A stretch of 64,000 nt of DNA from Massospora cicadina (GCA_022478985.1 JAKSZP010009606.1:1-64000); one strand, 5' to 3'. Positions 11,106 to 22,689 are shown, counted from the first letter of the stretch. Numbers and translations are program-made. The notes: generated by a model not told the origin, from the sequence alone.

Positions 11106-12200
11106 TTGTATGATAAAAATCTTGCTGAAATCTGGATATCAGAGGATAGGCGCCGAGCTCATTTTGTTTTTCAAAGCCTCAAAGGCTTGTTGGCATTCCT
11201 CTGCCCAGAAGAAATGAACTCCTCCTTGTAGTAAGTGGAATAAAGGCTCAGCAATTTTCGTGAACCCTTCTACAAATCTTCAATTGTATCCTACCATGCT
11301 TAAGAATACTTGAACATCTCTCATACTCGTTGGTGGTTACATTTTTTAATCGCCTCCACCTTTTTAGGCTGAGGCCGCAAGCCCTTGGAATCAATGATGA
11401 ACCCAAGGTATTTCAATTATTCTTTAAAGAATTGGCATTTTCTAGTTTTATTTTAGGATTGGCCTTCAACAGCCATTTGAACACTTGTTCAAGATGCTCC
11501 AGATGTTCAGAAAACATTCGCAAAAAGACATTGATGTCATCCAGGTACACCACAAAGCAGGACAATTTAAGGTCCCCAGAATTGTGTCCATTGCGCGCTG
11601 AAAGGTTTTAGGCGTGTCTCACAGCCCCTGTGGCATGTGTGTCAGTTGAAAAAGCCCTTGAGCAGCAATCATTGCGCACTTTTCCTGCTCCTCTGGCTGG
11701 CAGCTAAATTTGCCAATATTTGAGATGAGGTCCATTGTGGTAAAATACTTCGCCCCTCACAGACGGTCCAGAGCATCATCAATTCTGGGCAACAGATAAA
11801 ATTTTTTTTGTAATGGCATTGAGGCATCAATAATCAATTACAACTCGATTGCTGCCATCTTTTTTCTTTATGATTAAAACAGGGCTGGCCCATAGGATTT
11901 TGGATGGCACTATCATTCCACTTTTCAACAATGTGTCTAGCTCTTCACCAACTATCTCATCACTAGCCCTGGGGCACCAAATTGGCCTCATTCTAATAGG
12001 CATATGGTCCCCATTATCAGCAAAATGCTATACTCCTTTTGCACAACCTAAATCTTGATTATCTTTGGCAAAAATTTCGGAGTATCATTCAAACAAATCT
12101 AGTGCTTCATCCTTCTGTTGTTCTGATAATCCGGTAAATGATTCTTGAGAAATTACAGTATGAGCCCCAAGGGCTTCAGTTGGTAAGCCAAACTCGGATA
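11106..12200 (-). pseudogene. G1 reverse transcriptase
   Basis: The RT starts with a linker containing DLGCAKGV. It is followed by VLIIKKKDGSNRVVIDY (fingers, about 11,870) and SCFVVYLDDIN at about 11,530, which keeps both active-site aspartates. Connection residues such as GLRPQPKKVEAI and a VQVFLSMVGY segment come next. Multiple stops and frame changes occur, so it is inactive. Confidence 0.85.
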
Positions 12201-12288
12201 AGTCACTAAATTTGACAGCTAATTTTTACTCATCCCTCAGAAACAGATGCACAAAAGTGACTACTTGATATTTCTTGACCTTAATATT

Positions 12289-12528
12289 TTAGCTGGTCAA
12301 ATTTGCTAGTAAGACAACAATCTCTCCATGCCCTGGTATAAGTATTCCAGGCGCCACACTAGGGTCCATTTGAGAATGATGCCATGGGGATACAACCTCC
12401 CCATATAGTCCTTCTGGAATATCCAGTGTGGTCCCAGTCCTCATAACCAGTTGATGGCTTGGAGCTATTGTTGCATTATTATTCACACGTAGAGGTATTC
12501 CTTTATTTTTGTTTATGGCAGTTAGCAA
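12289..12528 (-). pseudogene. G1 dUTPase-like domain between protease and RT
   Basis: An open 79-residue frame reads ATIAPSHQLVMRTGTTLD, then IPEGLYGEVVSP, then VAPGILIPGHGEIVVLLANL. This follows the order of trimeric dUTPases: a V-I-P-P-G-type strand, V-x-T-G-x-x-I-x-I-P-x-G-x-Y-G, then G-x-I-x-x-x-x-x-G-E-I-x-V-x-L-x-N. The motif-3 acidic residues (GVIDxDY) are replaced by GILIPG and the PRSG motif is lost, so catalysis is unlikely. The same domain recurs in G2, G4, G5, G6 and G7. The homology is inferred by eye. Confidence 0.6.
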
Positions 12529-12559
12529 AAGGGTGGCTTCAATTTCCCCGCTGAATATA

Positions 12560-13000
12560 TCCTACTGGTATTATCCTGTCAGCATAAGATATATTGATAA
12601 AATTTCTATGACAGCTTGTGGGCTTTGTATCGTTGTAAGAGTAATAAATTGAAAGTGATTAGCCCAATATTGTCAAGACGTTTTCTTTAAAATCACATAA
12701 GATCCCATAGGTCCTTAAAAAACTAATTCCAATTAATATGTCATAATTGGCATTTGGAAGCACTATAGCGGGTGCAGCTACTATTAAAGCTCCAAGTTGC
12801 AGTGGCAAAGCGCTGTAAGCTCCTTCACTCTTAGTGCTGTTAAGGCCTGCGGTCCCATAATCTTAATGATGTTCAATGTCCAGAGCTATTTTCAATTTCT
12901 TAACCAGCTTCATGGAAACAATGTTTACAGGTTCTCCACTATCAACAATAGCAAAAAACTCTGATCTTGTTGACCAGAATATTTAAATAAGTGCACTCAG
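12560..13000 (-). pseudogene. G1 aspartic protease
   Basis: This is the retropepsin that cleaves Gag-Pol. The active-site strand FFAIVDSGEPVNIVS (D-S-G) is at about 12,930-12,975. A hydrophobic ALPLQLGALIVAAPAIVLP strand pair and an I-G-I-S-F-L-R flap-end segment follow. The frame carries stops. It sits between gag and the dUTPase-like domain, as in the other gypsy elements here. Confidence 0.8.
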
Positions 13001-13107
13001 AGTAGTAAGAATCAATAGAGTTTACTTAGTGAATATGGGAAGAATCCAGGGAGTTAAGAGTGTGCTTCAGAGTATTCCCAATACTGGACCAACCATTGAT
13101 GGATGTG

Positions 13108-13749
13108 TCAATTGGCATTGGTATATTGACCCCTTTCAGGCTTGGGGGCATCTGCTGCATTGCTCAGCCCTTCAGCTGGAATATTCTCAAGTATTTGTAG
13201 CACATAGGGTTTAGCAACTACTTCAAAGGCTTCAGGTATTACAACCTTACTCTGGGAGCGAGTTACCGCATGTATGTTCAAAAAATCATCATTCAATAAT
13301 AAAATAGAATCGTTTCCATTGTTAAACAAGGCCCCGTGGCCAGCGTTTTCTTGTTGATCAGGTGGGACTGGTGTCTTAGGCACAATAGAGCATCCCGCAT
13401 CTATTGTGCTTGTTCTTTTCCCTTCTCCTGCATGGTATTGGGAAGGACTACATTGACACTTCGCTGATGGCATCAGGAAGCAAAGTGACCTTTACGATTG
13501 CAATTAATAAAAGTAATTTCACTCATTGGCCGTGGAGCTCTCATATTTGAGTTTTGCTCATTTTTTACAGGAGGATTACTGTCAATCTTCTTATTGGTTT
13601 TGAAGGGCTTTCCAGCGGAGGTAGCGGGTCCTGATCTGTACCCAGTATTAGGAGGGCCATAGTTTTTGAGCATCTGCACAAATAATCAACCAATTTAGAT
13701 ATTGCAAGGTTTTGCACGAAAGCAGGCAATAAAGTGTTTGATAAATTTA
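13108..13749 (-). pseudogene. G1 gag, C-terminal part with zinc knuckle
   Basis: This is the downstream gag fragment, left of L_B. It begins with AVEPFLNLSNTLLPAFVQN, directly continuing the AVEPF that ends the other gag fragment at 19,060. The zinc knuckle is decayed: in INCNRKGHFAS the first Cys position is Phe, and a TGA lies just before the last Cys. A linker frame (13,473-13,108) follows with NNGNDSILLLNDDFLN and leads to the protease. Confidence 0.8.
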
Positions 13750-13767
13750 AAAAAGGTTCTACTGCAT
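13750..13767. repeat. Target-site duplication of L_B, left copy
   Basis: AAAAAGGTTCTACTGCAT is identical to 19,042-19,059 (18 of 18). It lies in gag of G1 and encodes AVEPF on the minus strand in both flanks. Confidence 0.95.
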
Positions 13768-13864
13768 AAAAACTTTTCTTTCTCGTTGCAAACACTTTTG
13801 CAACCCATTCAATTCAGAACTAAATCTAGTTTGATAATCTCATAGAGGGGATTAGTCTGCGCCC

Positions 13865-15144
13865 ATGTCTGGGAGCAGTTGGGAAAGCAAGGCAAGAGGA
13901 GCAGGTGGAGGCCCGCGGCCTCTAACTTTTGAAAACGCCCGGAGAATCCAGTGGAATAGAAAAAAAATCTAAAAAAACTGGCAGTCACAATTTCCCCGGA
14001 GATACTCGCGTGGCAAGCATGATGCAACCAGTACATCGACATGCCACATTCCCAGCCACTTTTGTCGGTGGAATTCGGAGTCCATGTGTATCTAGACATC
14101 CAAAAAACGGCCCTATGGGAAAAATTTTGTGAAGATATACACAAAATTTTCCTGACCGCGGTGTACGTTGCACCTCACTCCATGTCACGCGGTTGGCTGG
14201 ACCTAGGTTTCGAAAGCAAAATAGCAGCAGATGAGGCTGCAGTGATGCACATAGTGGTCAACCTCCCCAAAGGGCAACAGGTCGTCAAAACTAAATGCAC
14301 CAGATGGACAAAATCAAACCAAATATTCCTCACGTTTGACTTTTTGCCTACTACAGTAAAATGTGACATTTTGGAGCAACACCTGAAAGATGGTCTCGCC
14401 ATATACAGCGAAATACAATCTTTCGAAATGCAACATTTCACGCTGATGCCACACCTGTGCACTGGCAAAGCCATCGCAGTTCTGACCCCAACTGAAGAGA
14501 TCACAAAGGACCTAACCCAGATCCCGCACTCCACCTTTATTGACATCGCAGGGCACACCACCCACCCATTCCAGGTAACCGTGGACAGCGCGCCCCCCAT
14601 TTGCACCCACTGTGACGCGTTTGGCCATAAGGCAAATGCATGCCCCATCAAAGATGGCGTCACATTCCAAGAGCACCCCTCGGCGGCCATGGCCAGCGGA
14701 GAGGCGCACTACAAACCAACCGCAAGCACCAAGTAGGCTTTCCCTTGGGGAGCACAAGGCTGCTACCTATTGGTAAAGCCCATCTCCCCGCAGGAGTGGA
14801 AGAAGGCCAAGCAGGCCCATAGGACTGCGGCCAAGGAAGCAGCCAAGGCCACCACCACCATCCCACACTCACAACACCAGGAGGACATGGAGACCTTTGC
14901 AGCGGAAGCAACTCAGGAATCCATCACCCAATCAGATTGGGAGGCCCATGCTGAACGGGCCACTCAATCTGAGGATCTGATGGGAGATTTGATCTCACCC
15001 AATCGCTGCACCCAAGCCCAGGTTAAAACTGACTTGGGACCTATCCCAACTGAAAAAAAAATTTTCCCCACTCAACAGTGCACCAAACTTATCCGCACCG
15101 CAAAAAATTTGTTTGATGTCAGGAAAACAAAAAGCAAAGGCTAA
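13865..15144 (+). pseudogene. L_B ORF1: gag-like RNA-binding protein
   Basis: It starts at ATG 13,865 (MSGSSWESKARG). An early frame change occurs near 13,925-14,030. The frame from 14,041 is open through HSQPLLSVEFGVHVYLD, GWLDLGFESK and MPHLCTGKAIAV to an intact zinc knuckle CTHCDAFGHKANAC (CX2CX4HX4C, about 14,604-14,645). A TAG at 14,734 replaces the GAG of L_A. The basic tail EWKKAKQAHRTAAKEAAK continues from 14,770 to a stop at 15,144, overlapping the small frame. Confidence 0.88.
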
Positions 15145-15304
15145 AGACAACGTGACTCTTTCCGCAAAAATTAACAAAAACCCCAATAGCATTGCTGCTA
15201 ATACCCGCGCTGCTGTGAAAGCCCATGGGGACCTGGAGGAGGCTGGTGGGCCCGGGGCCCACCCCCTCGCACCTAAGGTGCAAAGGGGGAAACCTTCACT
15301 CTAG
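15113..15304 (+). CDS. Small lysine/alanine-rich frame of L_B
   Basis: This counterpart of 5,209-5,400 has 63 residues and begins MMSGKQKAKAKDN. TAG at 15,302-15,304 is followed two bases later by the ORF2 ATG at 15,307. Being open in two independent old copies suggests past coding, either as the ORF1 C-terminus or as a separate peptide. Confidence 0.5.
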   Translation: MMSGKQKAKAKDNVTLSAKINKNPNSIAANTRAAVKAHGDLEEAGGPGAHPLAPKVQRGKPSL

Positions 15305-15306
15305 GG

Positions 15307-18300
15307 ATGCTGAATATCACCGGACTCAAGGCCTCCCCATCCTGGGCTAGGAAACTGAGTTTTTTACAAAATAATTTACCCGTGGATATCCTGGCCATCC
15401 AGGAAACCCACTGTCCACGAGGTTCCGAGGATGCTTGGAAAACAATGCTCCTACCATCCCTATCCTTTTGGTCAAAGCACTGTGGGGTGCTAATTCAGAA
15501 AAACAATTTTTTCAAATTTACATCTTCAGAAACATTCCTAAATGGCCGAGTGCTCATTGTCACCTTCTCATGGGCTGATGTTGCACACACAATTGTCAAC
15601 ATCTACACCCCAAATGGTGCACATGAGCATCGGGAATTTTCTCATTGGTCAAATCCCTCCCGCTACCCCCAATTCTTTCTTGATTGGCGACATGAACTGT
15701 TGGCTAACCTCACAAATGGACCAGTGACCACCCTCACCCCACGCCCCACAGGGTCACGTAGAACTACGCGTTCTAAAAGCCACCCTTGGGTTAATGGATG
15801 CGCTGCCATGACATGCCCCCCTGCTCGAAAACATGATGCATCCCCACATCCACAATGGCCAATTAAGGTCCATGACCCGCATCAACCTTATTCCAGTGCT
15901 GGCGAAATTCCAACCCCACATCTCCCACTTCAAAACAATGAAAATTGAATTCTTCGACCACTGACTGGTCTCAATAACATACCACTTACCCGTCACAGTT
16001 GCAAAGGCCCCACATTGGTGCAAAATCTGCCCCCCAGAGCTCGCGTCACCAGGATTTTCCACGTGGGTGGAAGAGGCAACTTTGGCAAAATCGTTTGTTG
16101 CACCGTTGTGCGCGGACCCCATTTCCACATGGGCAACTTTCAAAGAAGACATCATCCGCCACTATCACCATCTCTCATCCAGACGCTCACGAGCCACATC
16201 GGCGTTTATATTGTGCGTGCTGGCGGAATTGGCCCACTTGGAGTCCAACATTCCAGCCTCAGGATATAGCCCTGCATGGGGCCAGAAGTGGGCGGAGGCA
16301 GCAGCCCACCTCAACGCACTTGAAAGGCAACATAAACATCGGGTTTGTGTCCAATACAGGGCCACACGCATCATTAAAGGTGACAAGTGCACCGCATACT
16401 TCTTCAAAAAAATTTTTGCACCACGCCAGAGCGTGGCCTGCACACAAGTGTGAAGATCGGATAATTCTATTGTGGACACACCGGCTGAAGTGGCAATCAA
16501 AATGCAAAGATATTACTCCAAGTTATACTGAACTGAACCAATTCAGCTGGCTGAAATGGCGGAATTTCTTGACCGAGCTCATATCCGCACCATTTTCTGA
16601 TACCTGGAAATAATAAATTTAATTACTCTGAACGAATTATGGACTACCATTCATGGTGCGCCAAACCAAAATGCCCAGGCCCAGATGGCATTCCATATGA
16701 GTTCTACAAAAAATATTTTTAAATATATATCCCCAATGCTGCTAGCCTCACTCAACCAAAGCCTGTTGGAAACGCGCCTCCTACCAGGAGGACATGAGGC
16801 TTTTACAGTCACACTCTTCAAGAAAGGGGATATGCTAGACTTAGCCAACTGGCGCCCCATTCTCTAACAAACACAGACACCAAAATTTTAACAAAAATCA
16901 TGGCTAACCGTTTAGGGACTGTAGCATCTGCCACCATATCCCCAGAACAATTTGGTTTCATCCCCAGAAGGTCGATTTGGGATAACGTGTTCTCTGTGGC
17001 TAATGTGTGTCAGTCCACAGCCTTTGGGGCACTTGTATTCTTGGACCAACAAAAGGCCTATGATAGAGTAAACTGGGAATACCTTAGGGCCTGCCTCCAA
17101 CAATTCCGCCTACCTCCCCGCTTCATTAACTGGGTGATGCTGCTCACGGAATCTGCAACAATGGCAGTGCGCGGCCCAGGTTTCCTAATGGAAGTAGTCC
17201 GTCCTCAAAGGGGCCTGCGACAAGGGGACCCCCTGAGCCCACTCTTATACAACTTCAGCCTTGATCCACTACTGCGAAATGTGAATGCCCAATTCACTGG
17301 GGTCCATGTGCCAGGCCAAACCCAAGTCAAGATGATGGCATTTGCAGATGATTGCGTGGTGGGGGTGTCTAATAACAAAGATGCACGCGCGCTTGAAGCC
17401 CTCATCCAGGAATATTCCCGAGTAAGCAACGCGGCACTGAACGCCTCCAAAACCGAAATCATCCTCCTTGGTTAGTTTCAGAACTGCTGGGCCCCAGCAA
17501 GTAGTTCCCACCCGACCCATCTGCTCGCCCACGTCCACGCCTTACTAACTCAAAACACACCGCTCCACTGGTGCTCCCCTTTGTGCCACGACCTACCATA
17601 GAACTGGTACACCATCTGGGCGTGTGGTTGGAGGCAGAGGATACGCGTTGGCAGTAATGGAGTGCCATATACTGGACAACGTGACGAAGCGAATCGCCTC
17701 TCTCAGAGCCCACCCTACTACCCTCACTGGCAGGGTTGTTCTTGCCAACTCTATGCTCCTATCCAAAGTCTGGTTCGGAGCCCACGCCATCCCCTTCTCC
17801 CCAAGCTTCTTCAAATCCCTGTATGCTTTGCTACAAGGTTGACTTTGGTCAGGCCGCCCTCCACCAGTACGGCTAGAGGTCATGTTTGGCCCTCATCATC
17901 ATGGTGGCATGGGCCTACTTGACTTCAAAGCCCATGCCGCCAAGATCCTGGGCACCTGGATTGCGGCCGTCACTGCTCCTACACTCCCATCCCAACACTA
18001 GTCCCACGCGACCTGCTTCAACTTCTCCCGAGCCTTGAGCCTCAACAATCCATCAAACCCCCACTCCCTGATGAAGTACCTCGCATCACACACATCAGCC
18101 ATAGGTCCTCACGGGACCAAAACCCACTACAAACGAATCCTACTCTCCATGCGAAGCGCAGAGTGGAGAATTCGCATTAGTGGACATACAACCCAAAGAG
18201 GCCGCCCCTCTCCTCAGTTCACACAAGAGGTACAGGGGCTACCATTTATGATGGCGTGATCCCCATTCGACCCCAAGTCCTATCCAGGGTGGACTACCTG

Positions 18301-18905
18301 GACATGATGGACATCCCTTATTCCACTGAGACCCAAAAGACTATCTGGAAATACGCACACCATCCTCTGTTGCAGCCTCAAGTCCGCTCCCATGTGTGGC
18401 GCTGCCTGAGGCGGGTGTATCATACTGCTGAGCGCTCTAATGCTTTACACTTATCCTGTGTCTTGTGTGGCCAGTATGGAACGCTGTTTCACCGCCTGGA
18501 GAAGTGCCCAACCTCTAAAGTAATATGGCGCGAAGTCCATCGTCTGCTAGGCCAGGATCAAACACATCCCTTCAGTCTGTCAAGAGATATGTTTGCTTCA
18601 TCAATGGCCTCCCCCTCCCACCCTCCCTCCGTGCTCTGGTGGTTGCAATTGCCATGTGGACTATCCACACGATTGTCTTGGATGCCATCGCTGGCTCCAT
18701 CCCCACCCTCCCTGAAGCTGTCCACAGATTCCAGTCTCATTTGGTGGATCACTTTCAAGCGTGGATGTTTGGATATCTCCCACCGCGTCGCCAACAGCTG
18801 GTCTCCTCCTGGTTCCCAGTCTGGTTCATCAAATCAGACCCCTTCCTCCACACGTGCTCAATAGTGGCTACGTCCCCTACACACGTTCCCTCCCCCTTCC
18901 CATAA
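15307..18905 (+). pseudogene. L_B ORF2: APE endonuclease and reverse transcriptase
   Basis: It starts MLNITGLKASPSWARK. The endonuclease has VDILAIQETHC and, after a deletion near 15,650 that shifts frame, GDMNCW. The SDH motif is lost (FFDH followed by a stop). RT is well kept from 16,900 to 17,475: FLDQQKAYDRVNWEYLR, RGLRQGDPLSPLLYN and FADDCVVG, so the catalytic aspartates are present. A stop follows at 17,474. The C-terminal frame (18,256 onward) contains the zinc-finger-like CVLCGQYGTLFHRLEKC, and the last part switches frame near 18,570 exactly as in L_A. Confidence 0.9.
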
Positions 18906-19041
18906 GTGGCGTTCCCGCTGGCAACAAGAGATAGCATCGCTTCTCTGGGGTGCCTCACCTGGTACTAAGTTTTGTCTCGTCTGAGCTATATTCAGAAGTG
19001 TCCGTCCCATGGTCGGCCTTCCCCGCAATAAATTTAAATAT

Positions 19042-19059
19042 AAAAAGGTTCTACTGCAT
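19042..19059. repeat. Target-site duplication of L_B, right copy
   Basis: AAAAAGGTTCTACTGCAT, identical to 13,750-13,767. Confidence 0.95.
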
Positions 19060-20791
19060 GTTCTAGTGCAATCTTAGCGTCAAAATTGACCATAGCCCAT
19101 GCACCTAGGAGAACTTGAGCTTTGCAATAGAAATGATCCACAAATTCATCAATTTCTTCATCCCTAAAGCGAATGTTCATAAACTTAGATTTTCTAGTCA
19201 ACATTTGTTCTAGACCTCCAAATTCATGAAGCACAGCCTCCTTGACTTTGGCATATGTTGGATTTTTGTCAATGTGAGGCATAATCAGCTCAATGCTCCA
19301 CTCATCCAAGCAGTTAATCATAGTGGCTGCTTTATTATGGTTGCTGGCCCCGTACATGTCCATTTCAAAGCGTTTGACAAATGTGGTAATACTTCCATTC
19401 TTGTCAAAAAAGCAGGCAGGTTTGCTGGTTTATAATCATCACTTTCCTGTTCCTGGTAATCAAGATTACTTTTTTGTTGACTAGAGCCAGACGTACTAGG
19501 ACGCTGAGGCATATATTCTAGTTTGAGGTGTTAGGGTTAGCCAAAGCAACCATATTGCTAAGCATTTGTCAACATAGCCCAGCATCTATTTTGGTAGCTA
19601 AATCCGAAGCTTCATCCTCATAATATTTGGAAGAACTTCAAGTCAAGTGGTTTGTAGCACACTGACAAGAGCTGTCGTCCAGAGTTTGAATCTGATCATT
19701 AATTTCATTTTCCTAATTGACACAATTTTGGTTTTTTTAATTTAATTTCACAATTTCCTCATTCAAGCTAGTAGCTTGTAGTTGCAAGGTGCAAATCACT
19801 TGGTCCTTTTCTTTTATTGCCTTCTTGCACTGGTTTAATTCTCCATAGAGATTATTGTTTGATTTATTAATAACATTAACATCATCATTGAGATTATTGA
19901 TCTTTAGTTTAAGGTGATCAATAGAGTCTTGTTTTTTTCATTTTTCGCCCGTTGGTCCTCAAATTATGTTTTCCAGTAATTGATTTTTCTGGTGTATTCA
20001 TCCTTCATCTGCGAAATTTGGGTGCTCAAACATCAATACTGGTCACAAAATTCAATGTTGTGGTTTAACTGCGCCTCATGGGCTTTGTGATTAAGCTACA
20101 TGAACTCTGAAGCATTAATAGAAGTCTGAGTGATATTGCTACCCAAGATTTGGTGACCCTCTTTCCTCTAAGAAATTTTCAAAGATGGGATGCAATCTGT
20201 CATTTAACTCTTGTGCTAATTCTGCACCCAGTCATTAGCTCAAGTGGCTAAGATGTAATTTGACTCCAAACTAGAACAGACCTCAGCGAAATTGGCTTCC
20301 AATTGCTCATTTAAAATTTGGCCTGCATGTCTGGAGTTGCGAGAGAAGTTCACCAATTCAGTAATGGCTGCATGATTGTGGTCAATTGTCATATGAGATT
20401 TTCTAGAGGTGGGATGTACAAATTCAATTAAGTCATTAGGGCGATATTCTCTATCCCAATTAAATTGTTTTGGATCTGAGCTACACTTAATTGATGATGA
20501 TCTAGATTTCTCATTCACAACACATCTTGCTGTCATTGGAGATAAAAAGGATTGCTACTATTTTCCGCAGGCCCTTGTCCTACTTGATACCCTCTTAACA
20601 ACTGCTGTTCAAGATGTTCCAGCTCTTCAGGTGAAATGGGTTTGTAGGGGTAGGTAATAATGGGTACATCCTCCCAATTAATCTGGGATACAGTCATTTC
20701 AGTATTCCCATTGTCCCCAGTGATGGTTCTGAATAATTTGATTAAGATTGCTCCCCTGCTCGGCGTGATCACCATCTGCATTCCCAGCCAT
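19060..20791 (-). pseudogene. G1 gag, N-terminal and capsid part
   Basis: This is the structural Gag protein. It begins just after the primer-binding site (possible ATGs at 20,790 and 20,781). N-terminal frames (20,781-20,240) are acidic or polar: ISPEELEHLEQQLLRGYQVG and NEQLEANFAEVCSSLESN. A Q/K-rich, coiled-coil-like section with many stops follows. The capsid-like block at 19,363-19,060 reads MDMYGASNHNKAATMIN, FGGLEQMLTRKSKF and FVDHFYCKAQVLLGAW, and it resembles G3 gag. It ends at AVEPF where L_B inserted. Confidence 0.8.
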
Positions 20792-20799
20792 GAGCGCCA
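20783..20799 (-). promoter_or_regulatory. G1 primer-binding site
   Basis: Minus strand TGGCGCTCATGG begins two bases after the LTR end (LTR-CA, AG, TGG), as expected for a tRNA primer ending in CCA. G3 has the same TGGCGCTCAT, and G4 has TGGTGCTCACT. The tRNA is not identified. Confidence 0.75.
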
Positions 20800-20801
20800 C
20801 T

Positions 20802-21686
20802 TGTTGAATTTTTAACTTATTCTGATGGCTGGTTCTTCTTCTGTGGTATGGTGGAGTTTCGAGCATCTATTATATGAATACAATAGACCAGATTGTGACT
20901 ATAGTTCAAGATATAACTCCTTGGTAATAGCACTTCAAAGTTGTATTCTCCTTTCATTACTTGGACAATGGCACGCTGCCCTGATCTTACTGATCCCAAG
21001 TAGATCCTTGACTAATACACAGTAAAGTTTTAAACACAAAAAGCTTATATGTTAAAACTATAAACTAGTGGTAATAGTTGAATGTTGTTTATTAGCATTA
21101 ACTTAAAGGTAATTTATAGGGTTTGATGTTCACCACATCTTACCAATGACGTCTCATTTTCAATGGTACTTGGCCAAAGGAACATGTAAAATGTTTGTTT
21201 GAGGGTCTACAAATACTTCAACTCAGGGCATCTTGCTCAGCCTCAGGGTCAGTGTAAATAACATCATCATTATCAAGATGGTGTTTTGGATGCTTCTGCA
21301 AATAGCTGAACAAATTCTCTTTCACAAGCAATCAGCAGCACATACCAAGGCGATTTGTATCACTAATTAGTAATTAACTCACTAAAAAACTCGACCAACA
21401 TTAAAAACTAATTTTGACATAGACCAACAAGCCCACGTGCCCAAGTCATTAAGACAAAACATAATTTAAGTCCGACCTAACTAACAAAGCCCTCAAGCCC
21501 ATGTCATCATAGTTGATACTATTAAGTGAAATCGCTAGGCCGCGGATCCTAAGCTTTGCATAAGCTTAGAATATACCTGATCCATAATCGCTGATATCAG
21601 ATATGATCCATAATAAGTTTAAGCATGCTAACATTATTATGTCCCTATTGTATATCTGACAATTAGGTCCAGTCAATTACACAACA
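20802..21686 (-). repeat. 5' LTR of G1
   Basis: This 885-bp LTR runs from TGTTGA to CAACA. It matches 7,263-8,130. Its right edge abuts G2 gag/protease sequence. Confidence 0.88.
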
Positions 21687-22620
21687 GCAGGCAATTGCCC
21701 CAGCAAACCACAAGTGTATGTTATGCCATATGAGAAAATTGAGCAGGGGAAAGCTTGAGTGTAGTAGAGATGGGACGCTCTACCTCCGCTAAGTCCAAAC
21801 ACTTGTCCCTGATGATTCCCAAGCATCTCTTCAGATAATATTTGGAAACCATTCGGATGATCTGTTATACCAACATCTTCCATTGGATACCCCTGCTTCC
21901 ATTTCAGAGAGTAAAAATTCTCCCCCAAGCCATAAGTTCCGCCAGAATGTTCAGAAGCCATATGCATGACAGATCCTGGAACAGACTGGCACAAGCAATG
22001 TGGATCCCTCGTCATAAGTTTCCTCTTTAGTAGGGGTTAACATAGACATTCTGGTTGAGAAAATTGCTAGTGAGTATCTTCAGGTTAGCAAGGGCATTTC
22101 CTCCTTTTTGAGTAACACAAATCCCTTGGATATACATGTAATAAACACTGATGGTTCTTCTTACTCAGAATGCACTTACTGCGAAATTTTTGTTTAAAAC
22201 ACAAAAATCCGTGCTATCATAGACATGAGAGCCCTGTGAACATAGTCTCTACCAGGTTGGTGGCTAATATTCTGTTGAAACTGGATGTGGACCACTGAGT
22301 AGTATATGGGACCGCGGGAATGCATAGCATTATGTCTGAAGGACCATATAGCGCGTTGCCTTTATGATTTGGGTCAATCCAGGCTTCCACTCTAGTGGTG
22401 GTCCTGCCAAATAACAACTACAACATGTCAATTGGCACAGCATTTTTGAGGAAATTTAGTGTTCTTATAAATATGGCGGAGGAAACTCTTAATATTTTGG
22501 GACAACAGATCCCCATTTATTTTACCTCTTGTGAAATTCCAATGGATCCATTCCTCTCTAGTCAAATCAATCTAGCGTACATTGATGAAGTGATTCTTAT
22601 TTGATATTGGTGAATGAAGT
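21687..22620 (+). pseudogene. G2 gag end and aspartic protease
   Basis: The first about 500 bp are decayed gag/linker without recognisable motifs. From about 22,210 the protease reads IIDMRAPVNIVSTRLV, in which the catalytic DSG is changed to DMR, so the enzyme is dead. It continues with VVLPNNNYNMSIGTAFLRKF and ETLNILGQQIPIYF, the strands that end the retropepsin fold in G1. Many stops occur. Confidence 0.75.
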
Positions 22621-22689
22621 GGTTAATCAGAGCCCTTCCCAACCAGATTTCTGAGTACAAAGGGATTCCGTTTTAAGCAGAAAGCACTT

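Larger units (their letters stand above)
13768..19041 (+). mobile_element. Full-length LINE L_B
   Basis: This 5,274-bp LINE is the plus-strand partner of L_A. It has ORF1 (13,865 onward), the small frame (15,113-15,304) and ORF2 (15,307-18,905). A perfect 18-bp duplication flanks it. It carries several small deletions and stops absent from L_A, and many CpG sites of L_A are TpG or CpA here. It is inserted in G1 gag. Confidence 0.95.
7263..21686 (-). mobile_element. Ty3/gypsy element G1 (interrupted by L_B)
   Basis: This minus-strand LTR retrotransposon has LTRs at 7,263-8,130 and 20,802-21,686, a primer-binding site at 20,799, and gag, protease, dUTPase-like, RT, RNase H and integrase in that order. 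About 1.4 kb between integrase and the 3' LTR holds an antisense gene. Without L_B (5.27 kb plus one duplication) it is about 9.1 kb. It appears to sit inside G2, but its own target duplication cannot be checked because L_C lies at its left end. Confidence 0.88.

Noticed and set aside
21677..22015. Minus-strand frame of 112 codons right of the G1 LTR
   Set aside because: It begins within the LTR and runs antisense to G2; no similarity to G1 gag or a known protein was seen.
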